From: Fischerella sp. JS2
Lineage (GTDB): Bacteria > Cyanobacteriota > Cyanobacteriia > Cyanobacteriales > Nostocaceae
Length of the DNA: 64,000 nt
Reading direction: 5' to 3'
Assembly: GCF_032393985.1 (NCBI RefSeq)
Contig: NZ_CP135918.1
Location: 2,542,001 to 2,606,000, forward strand
Of this stretch, positions 9,318 to 17,930 are shown one piece after another (the first letter of the stretch is position 1; every line of letters begins with the position of its first letter). The notes beneath the pieces were generated by a model that was given only the letters and a program-made list of their open reading frames with translations, searched no databases and had not been told where the DNA came from. Made by a program: the position numbers and the translations under genes.

Positions 9318-9848
9318 ATGATTGAGGGGTTAATGGTTGATATTTTTCCAGAAAGCAACAAAGAAATCTTAGCAATTCGCCAAGTAATTATAGAAGCTTT
9401 TGAGCAAGTTAAGGTAGCTGAACTTGTAGATATTATTCGGAAATCGGAGAATTTTATACCTGAACTATCACTAGTAGCAGTAGAAAAAGAAGAAGTATTA
9501 GGACACATTCTTTTTAGTCAGATTATCATTAAAACTCCCAATCAAACTATTCCAGCACTAGCACTAGCACCTTTGGCAGTAAAACCATCACATCAGCGCC
9601 AAGGTATTGGTAGCAGACTAGTGCAAGTGGGTTTATCAAAATGTCGCGAATTAGATCATGCCATTATTATTGTTGTTGGTGAGCCAGGTTATTATCAACG
9701 CTTTGGTTTTAAAACAGCAGGAAAATTTGGCTTGCAATCATCATTATTTTTTCCTGATGAAGTTTTTATGGCATTAGAGTTGCAACCTGCTGCTTTGAAA
9801 AATATAACTGGTACTGTGTTATATCCTGCGTATTTTCAAAATGTTTAA
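9318..9848 (+). CDS. GNAT family N-acetyltransferase
   Basis: 176 residues. The acetyl-CoA binding turn RQGIGSRLV (about residues 95-103), preceded by the beta strand LAPLAVKP, marks a GNAT fold. GEPGYYQRFGF (near 132-142) is the conserved C-terminal part of the YhbS-like subgroup. The acceptor substrate is unknown. ATG 9318 is taken as the start; an ATG at 9333 (MVDIFPES) is equally possible. The gene lies 21 bases after the phosphatase gene on the same strand. Confidence 0.85.
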   Translation: MIEGLMVDIFPESNKEILAIRQVIIEAFEQVKVAELVDIIRKSENFIPELSLVAVEKEEVLGHILFSQIIIKTPNQTIPALALAPLAVKPSHQRQGIGSRLVQVGLSKCRELDHAIIIVVGEPGYYQRFGFKTAGKFGLQSSLFFPDEVFMALELQPAALKNITGTVLYPAYFQNV

Positions 9849-9863
9849 TTAGTAAAATGAAAT

Positions 9864-9897
9864 ATAAGTTCAACCCTCAAAAAAGAACTTATTTTCT
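9864..9897. terminator. Stem-loop between convergent genes
   Basis: ATAAGTTC and GAACTTAT form an 8-bp stem with a 13-base loop, followed on the plus strand by TTTCTTTA. It lies 16 bases after the GNAT stop codon and fits a factor-independent terminator for that gene. Confidence 0.5.
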
Positions 9898-9985
9898 TTA
9901 CATTTTTAATTCACTAGTCCCAAGTCCTAATCTCTGCTGTTGTGTAGTGGAGCGTATGCAGATGATGATAGCTAAAACTTTATTC

Positions 9986-10876
9986 TTACAGACTTGGACG
10001 CCAAAAAACACACTGCTTTTGGTGTTCTGAAAAGTTTGCTGCTAGTGATAGTAAGTCTTCCCAAGGAAGGGAAGACTTACAATAGAATGGATATGTAGGT
10101 TGTCTACTTGTATAGTCAAAAAAGATTGTGTATCTATCTTGATCTATAGGGATTTTCCCTCGGTGAAAAACTTTGGAAGTAGCTGCAAAAACTACTGTAC
10201 CAGCCGAACCAGTACATGATCTCCATAAAGATGGGGATAAAATATTTTGCAATCTTTTTTCTTGAATGTAACCATGTCTATATTTCAAAGAACGAGTTAC
10301 AGTTGAGGTTAAAGATTGTGGAATATATTGAAAAGGACCACAATTTTCATCCACATCATTTAAATACACAATAACCTTGAGAATTTTTCTGTCTTCTACG
10401 TCTATATGCCACAGCCTAGATTTTCGCTCAATAGAGTTAGCAAGATCTCTGCGAAAATATGCTCCATGATAGGCTACAGGTAGACCAATATAATTCTCAA
10501 CTATATTGAGTAAACGTTTTTCTAGCCCCCACATAAATATTTCTGGATGCTGCATCATTTGTTCAGAACTAGCATGAACAACATATTCATGTTCTTGTAA
10601 AGGAACACTCCTTGCTACTTCTGGTATCAATTTTTGTGCAGCTAAAAACATTTTCTCTGTCTGTGGAATAGATAGAGCTTCTAGTGAAGTTACTACTACT
10701 CCTTCACGTTTGATAGATTCAACTAACTTAAAATCAGCTACTGAAAGCACAGGTAAATTTGCTGAGTGCTGCTTAACAGAAATTTGATAATTCCGCTCAG
10801 CTTGGTTTTGCAAGAACGAAATTTGATACAAATTCTTTAAAACGTGATTTCGTAGCTTTTTAACGATAGTACTCAT
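9986..10876 (-). CDS. Phytanoyl-CoA dioxygenase (PhyH)-like Fe(II)/2-oxoglutarate oxygenase
   Basis: 296 residues. An HxD iron motif appears as WHIDVED (H157, D159), followed by the typical YLNDVDENCGPFQYIP block. The distal iron His is in VFHRGKIP (H238), with Arg248 ten residues later as the likely 2-oxoglutarate anchor. This order is that of PhyH-type hydroxylases. The N-terminal 40 residues are not part of the fold. Substrate unknown; no biosynthetic neighbours indicate a pathway. The coding sequence near its 3' end contains a perfect 12-bp stem hairpin (10051-10080). Confidence 0.8.
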   Translation of the reverse strand: MSTIVKKLRNHVLKNLYQISFLQNQAERNYQISVKQHSANLPVLSVADFKLVESIKREGVVVTSLEALSIPQTEKMFLAAQKLIPEVARSVPLQEHEYVVHASSEQMMQHPEIFMWGLEKRLLNIVENYIGLPVAYHGAYFRRDLANSIERKSRLWHIDVEDRKILKVIVYLNDVDENCGPFQYIPQSLTSTVTRSLKYRHGYIQEKRLQNILSPSLWRSCTGSAGTVVFAATSKVFHRGKIPIDQDRYTIFFDYTSRQPTYPFYCKSSLPWEDLLSLAANFSEHQKQCVFWRPSL

Positions 10877-11376
10877 ATTATCAGTGACTTATTTTTTATG
10901 AGACAGTAAGCATAACATAATATTTTCTTTGTGAAGGTTGTTAAAATGCAAAGCCTCAGCAATTTCTTAGTTAAACACCTATTTCTCAACTAGTGTTTAT
11001 TTTTTCATTCTACTTAGTTCTGATGTATTGTAAGTATTATTAAGTGTATTTGTCTAATAAATCATAATGCTTTTCATAAAAAATTTATCGTTGCTTTACA
11101 AAAATGGACTAAGTAATTAGCGTATCATGTAAAAATGACAACTACTATCTCTAAAATTATTATTGGGAACTGAATTTTTAGAAAAAATTTATATTCATCA
11201 AGGCAGAATCAGAGTGTATAGCTAGTATCATGCTGACAACTGCTACAGCCATAAAAATTTTTTCTGGAAAAATAAAATTATTGAAAACGAAAATTAAGCT
11301 CTAAATGTATCTTACGAAGTCATCCGATCTGAAATTTTGGATTAGTAAGGTACAGGTAGTGAAAGAATCTACAGAA
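10877..11376. other. AT-rich gap without a gene
   Basis: About 500 bases upstream of the PhyH-like gene. I see no open frame with a ribosome-binding site, no tRNA and no convincing hairpin. It presumably includes the PhyH-like promoter. Confidence 0.6.
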
Positions 11377-11555
11377 CAATAGACCTCTTGCACAAATATT
11401 TGAAATACCCCCTTAGTCCCCCTTGCCAAAAGCAGGGCTGTTTCATTCTGTGAAGGAAAATGGTTGAATCAGATGAGAAGCAATCTTTCTCCCAATTGCC
11501 CCAAATCTCTACTGAATTAATATTTTGAATGCAACTTAAGTATTAGGAGGTCTAA
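11377..11555. repeat. MITE-like repeat, family 2 (CAATAGACCTCTTGC ends), decayed copy
   Basis: The left end CAATAGACCTCTTGCACAAA is intact. The right end near 11545 (GGAGGTCTA) is a worn version of the inverted partner. The interior contains CCCCCTTAGTCCCCC text common in these elements. The best copy is at 30280-30410; one end is also present at 27050. Confidence 0.55.
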
Positions 11556-11589
11556 GGATCTCTAGCAAAATACTTTCAACAACTTTCAT

Positions 11590-11798
11590 TTATCTCGCTG
11601 CGCGAGGAAGGCAGAGGGTAGAGGGCAGGAGGCATCTATGTTGAGTTGTCGGTTGAGCAGCCCTATTGCCGTCCGAGCTTTTGGGTTTAAGACCCCCGCT
11701 AAAACGAAGTTTAGCGGATACGAATTGCTGGTGGGTATGAATCCCCCAGGAACATCGCTGCTTGTGCCCTCTGCCTCCGGCATAGCTGCCTTCTTCAA
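11590..11798 (-). repeat. ~208-bp dispersed repeat, intergenic copy (family 4)
   Basis: This stretch is nearly identical to 35258-35458, which lies inside the tpsB gene. Conserved features, read on the minus strand: a start GAAGAAGGCAGCTATG, an inner hairpin CGCTAAA/TTTAGCG, and an end CTCGCGCAGCGAG that is itself palindromic. This copy differs from the other mainly by a 7-base duplication in a purine-rich run near 11604-11620, giving 208 rather than 201 bases. It starts right at the stop codon of the PATAN-REC gene. Confidence 0.8.
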
Positions 11799-13000
11799 TG
11801 CCCCAGATATTTCTCAACAATTTGTAATAATTCTTCTGGCTGTGGAGGCTTACCTAAAAATTCAGTTGCACCTACTAACATAGCATGGGCCCGATCAATC
11901 GGGGTATTGCGCTCTGTCAGGAAAATAATTGGTGTATTCCTAAAAGTGGGAGTGTCGCGCAAAAATTTACAGATGCTATAACCATCAGCATTGGGCAAGA
12001 GCAAGTCTAACAAGATTAAATCAGGCTTGTGTTCGATAAGTTGAGAAAAGCCTCGCATCGGTTCCGGAATGCTTAACATTTGATATCCGGCGGGTATCAA
12101 GATTTTTCTTAAGGTGTAAGCTAATACTGGACTATCATCAATGCAAGCAATTAAAGATTGTTTTTCAACAGATTTTTGAATAGGTTCCTCAACAGGTTCC
12201 GGAGCAAATGTAATACGATTATTTTCTGATTGGGAGTTATTGACTGCAACTACTTGTTTGATAGTCGGTAATGGTAAATCTGGAATTTTTTGCAGTTCCA
12301 GCACACCTTTATCCACCCAAGGTATTAAGGAAACAGCCACCTCTGTCACAGATTTTTCCTGCTCTACAGCAATATCCCAAAGGGTGAAATTATTGTTGAA
12401 GTACTTTTTTTCTGAAACTGGGATGACTTGAGGATTTGCTGTTGGTGACAAAACTGGTGCTAAACAGGGGCTAAGATGATCTAAACCAGCAGCTTGCCAT
12501 TTTTTTTGTATGTTCGTTGCTTTTGTAAGAACTGAGAGTATTTCCCAGGAAGATAAGGCTATGAGCTGAGGTAAATGAAATATATCTTTTTGAGTGGGTG
12601 TCCAATCATTTTTCAGTTCTTTAGAGTTACTCAATTCAAAAAAACATTCTTGGACAATAGTACGAATTACTAACTTAGCTTGGATTGCACTCAATTGCCT
12701 ACGACTGATGGCTTGGGCGAGGAGTTGACATTCCCAAGGCTGATTTTCTGACAATACAGAAGACTCAACACTCCAGTTCCAATCGGGACAATGCTGCTTT
12801 AAGGCTCTGTTCCAGCGTCTGACAGGATGCATTCCACCTGTGGCATAGATCAACTTACCGTCGTTAAAGTGAAGATTCCAAACGACTGTATGGTTGTAGA
12901 AAATTAGTACTCCATTACTACTATGTTTACTCAGGTTGTCTAATTCTTCTGTCAGCCTTGTTAGTATCATTTGTGGCAATTTTGCTCTGCTCGCAATCAT
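11795..13000 (-). CDS. PATAN-domain response regulator (PatA-like)
   Basis: 401 residues. The N-terminal two thirds form a PATAN/DUF4388-type module: ILTRLTEELDNL, then GVLIFYNHTVVWNLHFNDGKLIYATGG split over residues 30-57. The C-terminus (about 278-401) is a receiver domain with the acidic pair in CIDDSP, phospho-acceptor Asp in LLDLLLP, switch Thr in FLTERN and Lys in FLGKPPQ. The architecture matches PatA (heterocyst pattern) and the CheY-like PixG/TaxP1 regulators of cyanobacteria. Those usually sit with cheY, cheW or mcp genes; here the gene stands alone, so neither heterocyst patterning nor phototaxis can be assigned. The stop codon is immediately followed by a 208-bp repeat. Confidence 0.85.
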   Translation of the reverse strand: MIASRAKLPQMILTRLTEELDNLSKHSSNGVLIFYNHTVVWNLHFNDGKLIYATGGMHPVRRWNRALKQHCPDWNWSVESSVLSENQPWECQLLAQAISRRQLSAIQAKLVIRTIVQECFFELSNSKELKNDWTPTQKDIFHLPQLIALSSWEILSVLTKATNIQKKWQAAGLDHLSPCLAPVLSPTANPQVIPVSEKKYFNNNFTLWDIAVEQEKSVTEVAVSLIPWVDKGVLELQKIPDLPLPTIKQVVAVNNSQSENNRITFAPEPVEEPIQKSVEKQSLIACIDDSPVLAYTLRKILIPAGYQMLSIPEPMRGFSQLIEHKPDLILLDLLLPNADGYSICKFLRDTPTFRNTPIIFLTERNTPIDRAHAMLVGATEFLGKPPQPEELLQIVEKYLGH

Positions 13001-13112
13001 TATGCCGTAGCTTGCACCCTTTTATATCATTATTGATTAATATAAATTTGAAGATTTCGTATCGTATTCTTTGACACTGCTCCTTTGAGACTGAAGCATC
13101 TGTACAACTCAA

Positions 13113-14342
13113 CTAATAACTACCAACAAAATCAAAGAGATGATGAGCTAGCTGTAATTTAGTACATGGTGGAATTTCTAAATGATGACCTTGCTTATCT
13201 AAAAATACTGCTTGATTATTGTCGCTGCCAAAACCACTATCAGGTTTATCTACTGGGTTAGCAACAATAGCGTCTAAATTTTTTCTGTGCAATTTTTCCA
13301 AAGCGGGAGTGATTATATCCCCTGTCTGAGCAGCAAAGCCAATTAATAATTGATGGGGTTGTTTGCGCTTTGCCAATTCTGCAATTATATCGGGTACAGG
13401 TTCTAAGGCTAAAGATTTTGGAAGCGATCGCTTGGGCAATTTCTGGTGACTGTAATTCTGTGGTTTCACATCTGCGACTGCGGCTGACATAATTATTACG
13501 TCTGCATATAGTAAATACCGCAACATGGCTGCATACATTTCTTCAGCACTTACCACAGGAACTGCTTCTATTCCTAAGGGAATGTCACTGTTGAGTGGGC
13601 TGTGTACTAAGGTCACGTTTGCGCCTCTATGCAATGCTGCTTGTGCTAAAGCTAATCCCATCTTGCCTGTAGCAGGATTGCCGATAAATCTTACGGGATC
13701 AAAATGTTCCCGTGTTCCCCCAGCACTGATTAATACTCGCTTTCCAGCTAGATCTCGTTTACCTACGGTATGCAGCAAAGATTGAATGTAAGCTATGATT
13801 TCTGGCGGTTCTGCCATTCTCCCAGCCCCGACGCGATCGCACGCTAATAATCCCGATTCTGGCTGTAAACTATGAAAACGACTATTTTTTAAGAGATTTT
13901 GCCAATTCTGCTGCACCGTCTGCTGTTCCCACATATCGGTATTCATGGCTGGTGCTAACACTACAGGACAAGTAGAAGCCAAGACGGTATTTGTAAGCAA
14001 GTTGTCAGCCATGCCGTAAGCTAATTTTGCTAATGTATTAGCTGTTAAAGGCGCTATTAAAAAAACATCTGCCCACTCACCCAATTCTATATGTAAGGGA
14101 CGAGAGTAAATTGGTTGCCAAAAATTTTTATCTGTAAAGGCGCTATAGCGGGAGAGAGTGGAGAAAGTCAGAGGTGTGATAAATTTTTGTGCGGAATTAG
14201 TCAGAATAGTTCGCACTTCCACACCATTTTTAAATAATGTAGAAACAACTTCACAAACTTTGTAGGCGGCGATACCGCCGCCTATACCAATTAGAACCCT
14301 TTTCAATTTTAGATTTGGGATTTTAGATTTTGGATTTAGCAT
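13113..14342 (-). CDS. coaBC: Bifunctional phosphopantothenoylcysteine decarboxylase / phosphopantothenate-cysteine ligase
   Basis: Two consecutive steps of coenzyme A synthesis. N-terminal CoaC flavoprotein: [10 protein letters not shown], the substrate motif PAMNTDMW, and the lid [12 protein letters not shown] with the catalytic Cys. C-terminal CoaB ligase: [17 protein letters not shown] followed by PATGKMG, and [15 protein letters not shown]. 409 residues, normal length. The first 14 residues ([14 protein letters not shown]) are encoded by the short AAATCCAAAATC-type tandem repeat that fills nearby spacers; no better in-frame ATG exists before GIGGG, so the start is kept with reserve. Confidence 0.93.
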   Translation of the reverse strand: MLNPKSKIPNLKLKRVLIGIGGGIAAYKVCEVVSTLFKNGVEVRTILTNSAQKFITPLTFSTLSRYSAFTDKNFWQPIYSRPLHIELGEWADVFLIAPLTANTLAKLAYGMADNLLTNTVLASTCPVVLAPAMNTDMWEQQTVQQNWQNLLKNSRFHSLQPESGLLACDRVGAGRMAEPPEIIAYIQSLLHTVGKRDLAGKRVLISAGGTREHFDPVRFIGNPATGKMGLALAQAALHRGANVTLVHSPLNSDIPLGIEAVPVVSAEEMYAAMLRYLLYADVIIMSAAVADVKPQNYSHQKLPKRSLPKSLALEPVPDIIAELAKRKQPHQLLIGFAAQTGDIITPALEKLHRKNLDAIVANPVDKPDSGFGSDNNQAVFLDKQGHHLEIPPCTKLQLAHHLFDFVGSY

Positions 14343-14462
14343 TGGGTTAAGGACTTAAATTTGATAACTTACGGTTAACACTTCAGCAGAGATACAATCC
14401 AGAAATCTAGCCAAAAGTTAACACTCCACAATCTAAAATCTAAAATCTAAAATCCAAAATTG

Positions 14463-14675
14463 TTAGGCTTCGTCGTAGGGTTCTAAATCCAGAAGGTGGA
14501 TATATGGTTCAATTAACTCTGGGCGTTGAAACGCGATCGCACGTAGCATGTGCCAATCATCCAAACCTTCAAAAGCATTGCTATAGTTGTCCTGCTCCAA
14601 GCGTGTAGCTAACTTTTCTACATCTTGTGGAGTCATGGTAGCAATTTCTTTTTTGGAAATGCTTAGAGTTTTCAT
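14463..14675 (-). CDS. DUF2555 family protein
   Basis: About 70 residues, conserved in cyanobacteria with unknown function. Visible hallmarks are ISKKEIATMT, LATRLEQDNYSNAFEGL, DWHMLRAIAFQRPEL and the end LLDLEPYDEA. The start at 14675 (MKTLSIS) is preferred over an upstream ATG at 14708 because GGGAGGGG stands about 10 bases before it and because family members begin here. Soluble, acidic, no membrane segment. Confidence 0.85.
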   Translation of the reverse strand: MKTLSISKKEIATMTPQDVEKLATRLEQDNYSNAFEGLDDWHMLRAIAFQRPELIEPYIHLLDLEPYDEA

Positions 14676-14851
14676 AATGCTCGCCCCTCCCGTTAGCAGC
14701 ATTTGCATCCAGCTTGGGTTTGTTTGCGCTCGACGCAGCCACCCAATATATATTACTCATTTGAGGACATTAATTACGTGAAAATTTTCCGGATTTATAC
14801 CGGAATTTGTAAAACTTTTGTAACTGGGATGAGACTTGATCTAGCAACAAG

Positions 14852-15511
14852 CTACTCTGTGGTTACTTGAGTATTGATCACGAAATTACGTATTATCTCT
14901 AGCATTGGTAGTTGTATTTCATGATCCATATCAAATTCATAGTACTGTACTGCAATTAAGCGCGACTCTAAAGTTTCTTTTGCCTTGAGTGCAGCTCGTA
15001 GTGGTACTACTTGATCATATCTACCGTGCATGATTAAAACTGGAGGTGAAGCAGTTATAGTCGAGGTAGCATCCACAACTGCACCAGGATGTAAATAACC
15101 ACTCATAACAACTAAACCTGCAAAGGGCAACTTTAATCCTACATCTAAAGTCATTGCCCCTCCTTGGGAAAAACCGCTCAACACCGTCCGTGATAGCGGT
15201 ACACCAGTCCTACTTTCTAAACTTAGCAACCAATCTGTGAGTAATTGCCGACTTTCTGTTAATCCCTCATACATATTCTCCGCACTCAAGTCATACCATG
15301 CTCTTCCTATAGGCGAATAAGGATGAGGAAAAGGTGCATTAGGAAACAGAAACTGATAATCTGGCAAATTTAAAAACGGTACTAAAGATGCTAAATCCTC
15401 AGCATTTGCACCCCAACCATGCAAAGCTACGATTAAACCTGTAGGTACTTTTCCTGTTGTTGGGGGAACCTGAATAAATTCTAAGGACAGATATTTGCTC
15501 CCATAATTCAA
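14852..15511 (-). CDS. Carboxylesterase / phospholipase of the acyl-protein thioesterase family
   Basis: Alpha/beta hydrolase, 219 residues, the usual size of the esterase D/YpfH group. Oxyanion loop LHGWGANAEDL, nucleophile elbow GFSQGG (Ser), catalytic Asp in HGRYDQVVP and His in DMDHEIQLP. No signal peptide. It probably cleaves short carboxyl or thioesters in the cytoplasm. It is divergent from purH across a 323-base gap. Confidence 0.88.
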   Translation of the reverse strand: MNYGSKYLSLEFIQVPPTTGKVPTGLIVALHGWGANAEDLASLVPFLNLPDYQFLFPNAPFPHPYSPIGRAWYDLSAENMYEGLTESRQLLTDWLLSLESRTGVPLSRTVLSGFSQGGAMTLDVGLKLPFAGLVVMSGYLHPGAVVDATSTITASPPVLIMHGRYDQVVPLRAALKAKETLESRLIAVQYYEFDMDHEIQLPMLEIIRNFVINTQVTTE

Positions 15512-15834
15512 CTCTCTTAATCGATATTAATCAAACTAGGGCTGATAAATCCGCCTCACAATTAATTGTGACGCTCATAACTCAACTCAGTACAACATTT
15601 CACAAATTCGTAGCGAATAAAATTCTGAAAAACTCTGCGAACCTTTGCGCTGACTTTGCGTTTCTCTGGGTTTAAGATAGCTACGATTTTAGGCAAACCT
15701 GTACTCAGCTAAAGCTGACTATGCTCAAATATTTGCCAAAGGCGTCTGTGCAAAAACTTGTCTTCACAACTTCCAGCAATTTGTAAAATAATCTTCTGCT
15801 CTCACTTGTACCAATCAAATAAAGCTGGGGAATT
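15512..15834. other. Gap between divergent esterase and purH
   Basis: It holds both promoters but no gene. Text near 15630-15670 (CTCTGCGAACCTTTGCGC and following) is a common dispersed sequence in filamentous cyanobacteria. A GGGG lies just before the purH ATG. Confidence 0.6.
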
Positions 15835-17373
15835 ATGGCGCGTCTAGCACTATTGAGTGTATCCAATAAAACTGGATTAATTGAACTTGCTCGTAGCTTA
15901 GTAGAAGAATTTGATTTTGAGTTAATTAGTAGTGGCGGTACTGCTCAAGTTCTCAAAAATGCAGGATTACCAGTTAAAAAAGTCGCAGATTACACAGGTT
16001 CTCCCGAAATATTAGGTGGTCGAGTCAAAACTCTACATCCACGCATTCACGGTGGAATTCTCGCCCGGCGATCAATTCCGCAAGATATGACAGATTTGGT
16101 AGATAACCAAGTTCGTCTAATAGATTTAGTAGTGGTAAATCTCTATCCTTTTGGGGAAACAATTGCCAAGTCAGATGTCACATTAGCAGAAGCAATAGAA
16201 CAAATTGATATTGGTGGCCCTGCTATGCTGAGGGCAGCAGCAAAAAACTTCGCAGATGTGACGGTATTGTGTGATCCCTCCCAATATGACGAGTATTTGC
16301 AGGAATTACGCGAACACACCGAACCATCCCTAGAATTTCGCCAAAAGTGTGCGTTGCAAGGATTTTTGCATACTTCTAGCTATGATCAGGCGATCGCATC
16401 TTACTTAGCAGGGATACAACCAACCCAGACTCTACCAGAACAATTTACTGTTTCTGGGAAACAACTACAATCTTTGCGCTACGGTGAAAACCCCCATCAA
16501 AAAGCAGCTTGGTATCAAACTGGTGCAAATGCAACAGGTTGGGCTGCTGCTAGCAAACTGCAAGGGAAAGAACTCAGTTACAATAACTTAGTTGATTTAG
16601 AAGCAGCACGCCGCATCATCGCCGAATTCACTGACACTCCTGCTGCCACGATTATCAAACATACTAACCCCTGTGGTACAGCTCAAGCAGATACAATCGC
16701 CGCAGCTTACCAAAAAGCGTTTAATGCTGATCCTGTGTCTGCTTTTGGTGGTATCGTTGCCCTTAACCGTCCGATTGATGCTGCCACAGCAGGGGAACTC
16801 ACAAAAACATTTTTAGAATGCGTAGTCGCACCAGGATGTGAAGAAGACGCGAAAGCAATTCTGGCTGCTAAGTCAAAAGTGCGGGTATTGACTTTAGCGG
16901 ATTTAAGCAATGGCCCTAAAGAAACTGTCAAAGCGATCGCAGGTGGTTTTCTTGTTCAAGATGCAGATGATATTGTAGCCGATACCAGTCAATGGCAAAT
17001 CGTCACCGAACGCCAACCTACACCCACAGAATTAGCAGAATTACTGTTTGCTTGGAAAGTTTGCAAACACGTCAAATCTAATGCCATTGTTGTCAGTAGC
17101 GATCGCACAACTTTAGGTGTTGGTGCAGGACAAATGAACCGCGTTGGTTCGGTAAAAATTGCCCTTGAACAAGCTGGTGAAAAGGCTAAAGGTGCAGTTC
17201 TTGCTAGTGATGGATTTTTCCCCTTTGATGATTCTGTCAAAACTGCGGCGGCGGCGGGAATTATGTCGATCATACAACCAGGTGGTAGTCTGCGGGATCA
17301 AGATTCAATTCAAGCTGCAAACGAGCTAGGTTTAGTAATGATTTTCACAGGCATACGTCACTTTTTACATTAA
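15835..17373 (+). CDS. purH: Bifunctional AICAR formyltransferase / IMP cyclohydrolase
   Basis: Last two steps of de novo purine synthesis. 512 residues, full length. The N-terminal cyclohydrolase domain has SVSNKTGL, SSGGTAQVLKNAG, GRVKTLHPRIHGGILARR and NLYPF. The C-terminal formyltransferase domain has RYGENPHQKAAWY, the catalytic IKHTNPCGTA, and QMNRVGSVKIAL. It ends with the conserved FTGIRHFLH. purM lies at 28939-29967 on the other strand, not in an operon. Confidence 0.96.
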   Translation: MARLALLSVSNKTGLIELARSLVEEFDFELISSGGTAQVLKNAGLPVKKVADYTGSPEILGGRVKTLHPRIHGGILARRSIPQDMTDLVDNQVRLIDLVVVNLYPFGETIAKSDVTLAEAIEQIDIGGPAMLRAAAKNFADVTVLCDPSQYDEYLQELREHTEPSLEFRQKCALQGFLHTSSYDQAIASYLAGIQPTQTLPEQFTVSGKQLQSLRYGENPHQKAAWYQTGANATGWAAASKLQGKELSYNNLVDLEAARRIIAEFTDTPAATIIKHTNPCGTAQADTIAAAYQKAFNADPVSAFGGIVALNRPIDAATAGELTKTFLECVVAPGCEEDAKAILAAKSKVRVLTLADLSNGPKETVKAIAGGFLVQDADDIVADTSQWQIVTERQPTPTELAELLFAWKVCKHVKSNAIVVSSDRTTLGVGAGQMNRVGSVKIALEQAGEKAKGAVLASDGFFPFDDSVKTAAAAGIMSIIQPGGSLRDQDSIQAANELGLVMIFTGIRHFLH

Positions 17374-17420
17374 TCTATCTAAAGTAGGATGGTACACTTG
17401 TCAAAGTGTCTATACTATGC

Positions 17421-17449
17421 TTGTAGATAGATAAGCACAATGTTAATCT
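17421..17449 (+). promoter_or_regulatory. Sigma70-type promoter of sRNA copy 1
   Basis: TTGTAG (17421-17426) and TAATCT (17444-17449) are separated by exactly 17 bases. The RNA copy starts about 6-7 bases after. The second copy has the same layout, which supports a real promoter. Confidence 0.6.
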
Positions 17450-17455
17450 TTAATT

Positions 17456-17525
17456 GTGTGTGAGGAGTAAGTTTAGAAAAAAAGCGCTTGGAGTGGGAAC
17501 ACGGTAACACTCCAAGCGCTTTTTA
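17456..17525 (+). ncRNA. Small RNA copy 1 of a tandem pair (Yfr2-like)
   Basis: About 70 bases, starting near TTGTGTGTGAGGAG, with an A-rich single strand, then a perfect 12-bp stem (GCGCTTGGAGTG paired with CACTCCAAGCGC, 17484-17519). The loop contains GGAACACGGTAA, and T's follow. The loop resembles the GGAAACA loop motif that I recall for the Yfr2 family of cyanobacterial small RNAs. A 17-bp-spaced promoter precedes it. The stem plus T-run also serves as its terminator. It lies 82 bases after purH, but having its own promoter argues against it being only the purH terminator. The Yfr2 assignment is inference. Confidence 0.6.
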
Positions 17526-17565
17526 ATTGGTAAATTATTGAAGAGAAAAATTTTTTCTAAAGTAC

Positions 17566-17594
17566 TTGTCATTATATAAAAGTAGTGATATCTT
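17566..17594 (+). promoter_or_regulatory. Sigma70-type promoter of sRNA copy 2
   Basis: TTGTCA (17566-17571) and TATCTT (17589-17594) with a 17-base spacer, the same geometry as for copy 1 although the spacer sequences differ. Confidence 0.6.
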
Positions 17595-17598
17595 TTAG

Positions 17599-17672
17599 TT
17601 GTGTGTGAGGAGCAAGTGTAAAACAAAAAGCGCCTGGGGTGGAAACACGGCAACACTCCCAAGCGTTTTTTG
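17599..17672 (+). ncRNA. Small RNA copy 2 of a tandem pair (Yfr2-like)
   Basis: It begins with the same GTTGTGTGTGAGGAG as copy 1, then an A-rich stretch, a stem (17630-17665) and a T-run. The loop reads GGAAACACGGCAA, nearer to the GGAAACA motif than copy 1. The stem has compensating and bulged changes (GCCTGGGGTG against CACTCCCAAGCG), so structure is kept while sequence drifts. Start, loop and terminator are conserved between the copies, while the bases between them are not. Confidence 0.6.
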
Positions 17673-17816
17673 TTTTTTAAGTTTTTTGAATATTGATTCT
17701 TAATAATTCCAATCAACTAACAACTAAAATAATGCAAAACAGTAGCCCAATATTGATCCTTTTTGGACTACTGTTTGAGAATTAATTTTAACAAAATCAA
17801 AATTCTTGAATCCTAA

Positions 17817-17930
17817 CTAAAAAATTCCTAGCAGAAATATGACAGTTAGTCCGCACAAGGCAAGAAAAGAGATAATCATAATGTTGCCTACACTATGATC
17901 TTGTGTGACTTGATGTGTTCGTTCACTCAT
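17817..17930 (-). CDS. 37-residue single-span membrane peptide
   Basis: The frame starts MSERTHQVTQDHSVG, then has a hydrophobic stretch of about 21 residues (IMIISFLALCGLTV onwards) and ends LLGIF with TAG. A polar N-terminus followed by one membrane span to the end is the design of small thylakoid or plasma-membrane subunits. It does not match the small photosystem or cytochrome b6f subunits I know. The ribosome-binding site is weak (GGTCGG region). It is too short for statistics alone; the clean amphipathic-then-hydrophobic layout is the support. Confidence 0.5.
   Translation of the reverse strand: MSERTHQVTQDHSVGNIMIISFLALCGLTVIFLLGIF

Noticed and set aside
11586-11820. Two short minus-strand frames after the PATAN-REC gene
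   Set aside because: Both are translations of the dispersed repeat; no ribosome-binding site or conserved protein text.
17450-17716. Minus-strand 88-codon open frame across the two sRNA copies
   Set aside because: It is read through duplicated hairpins, and its repeated protein text merely mirrors the RNA duplication; no ribosome-binding site.
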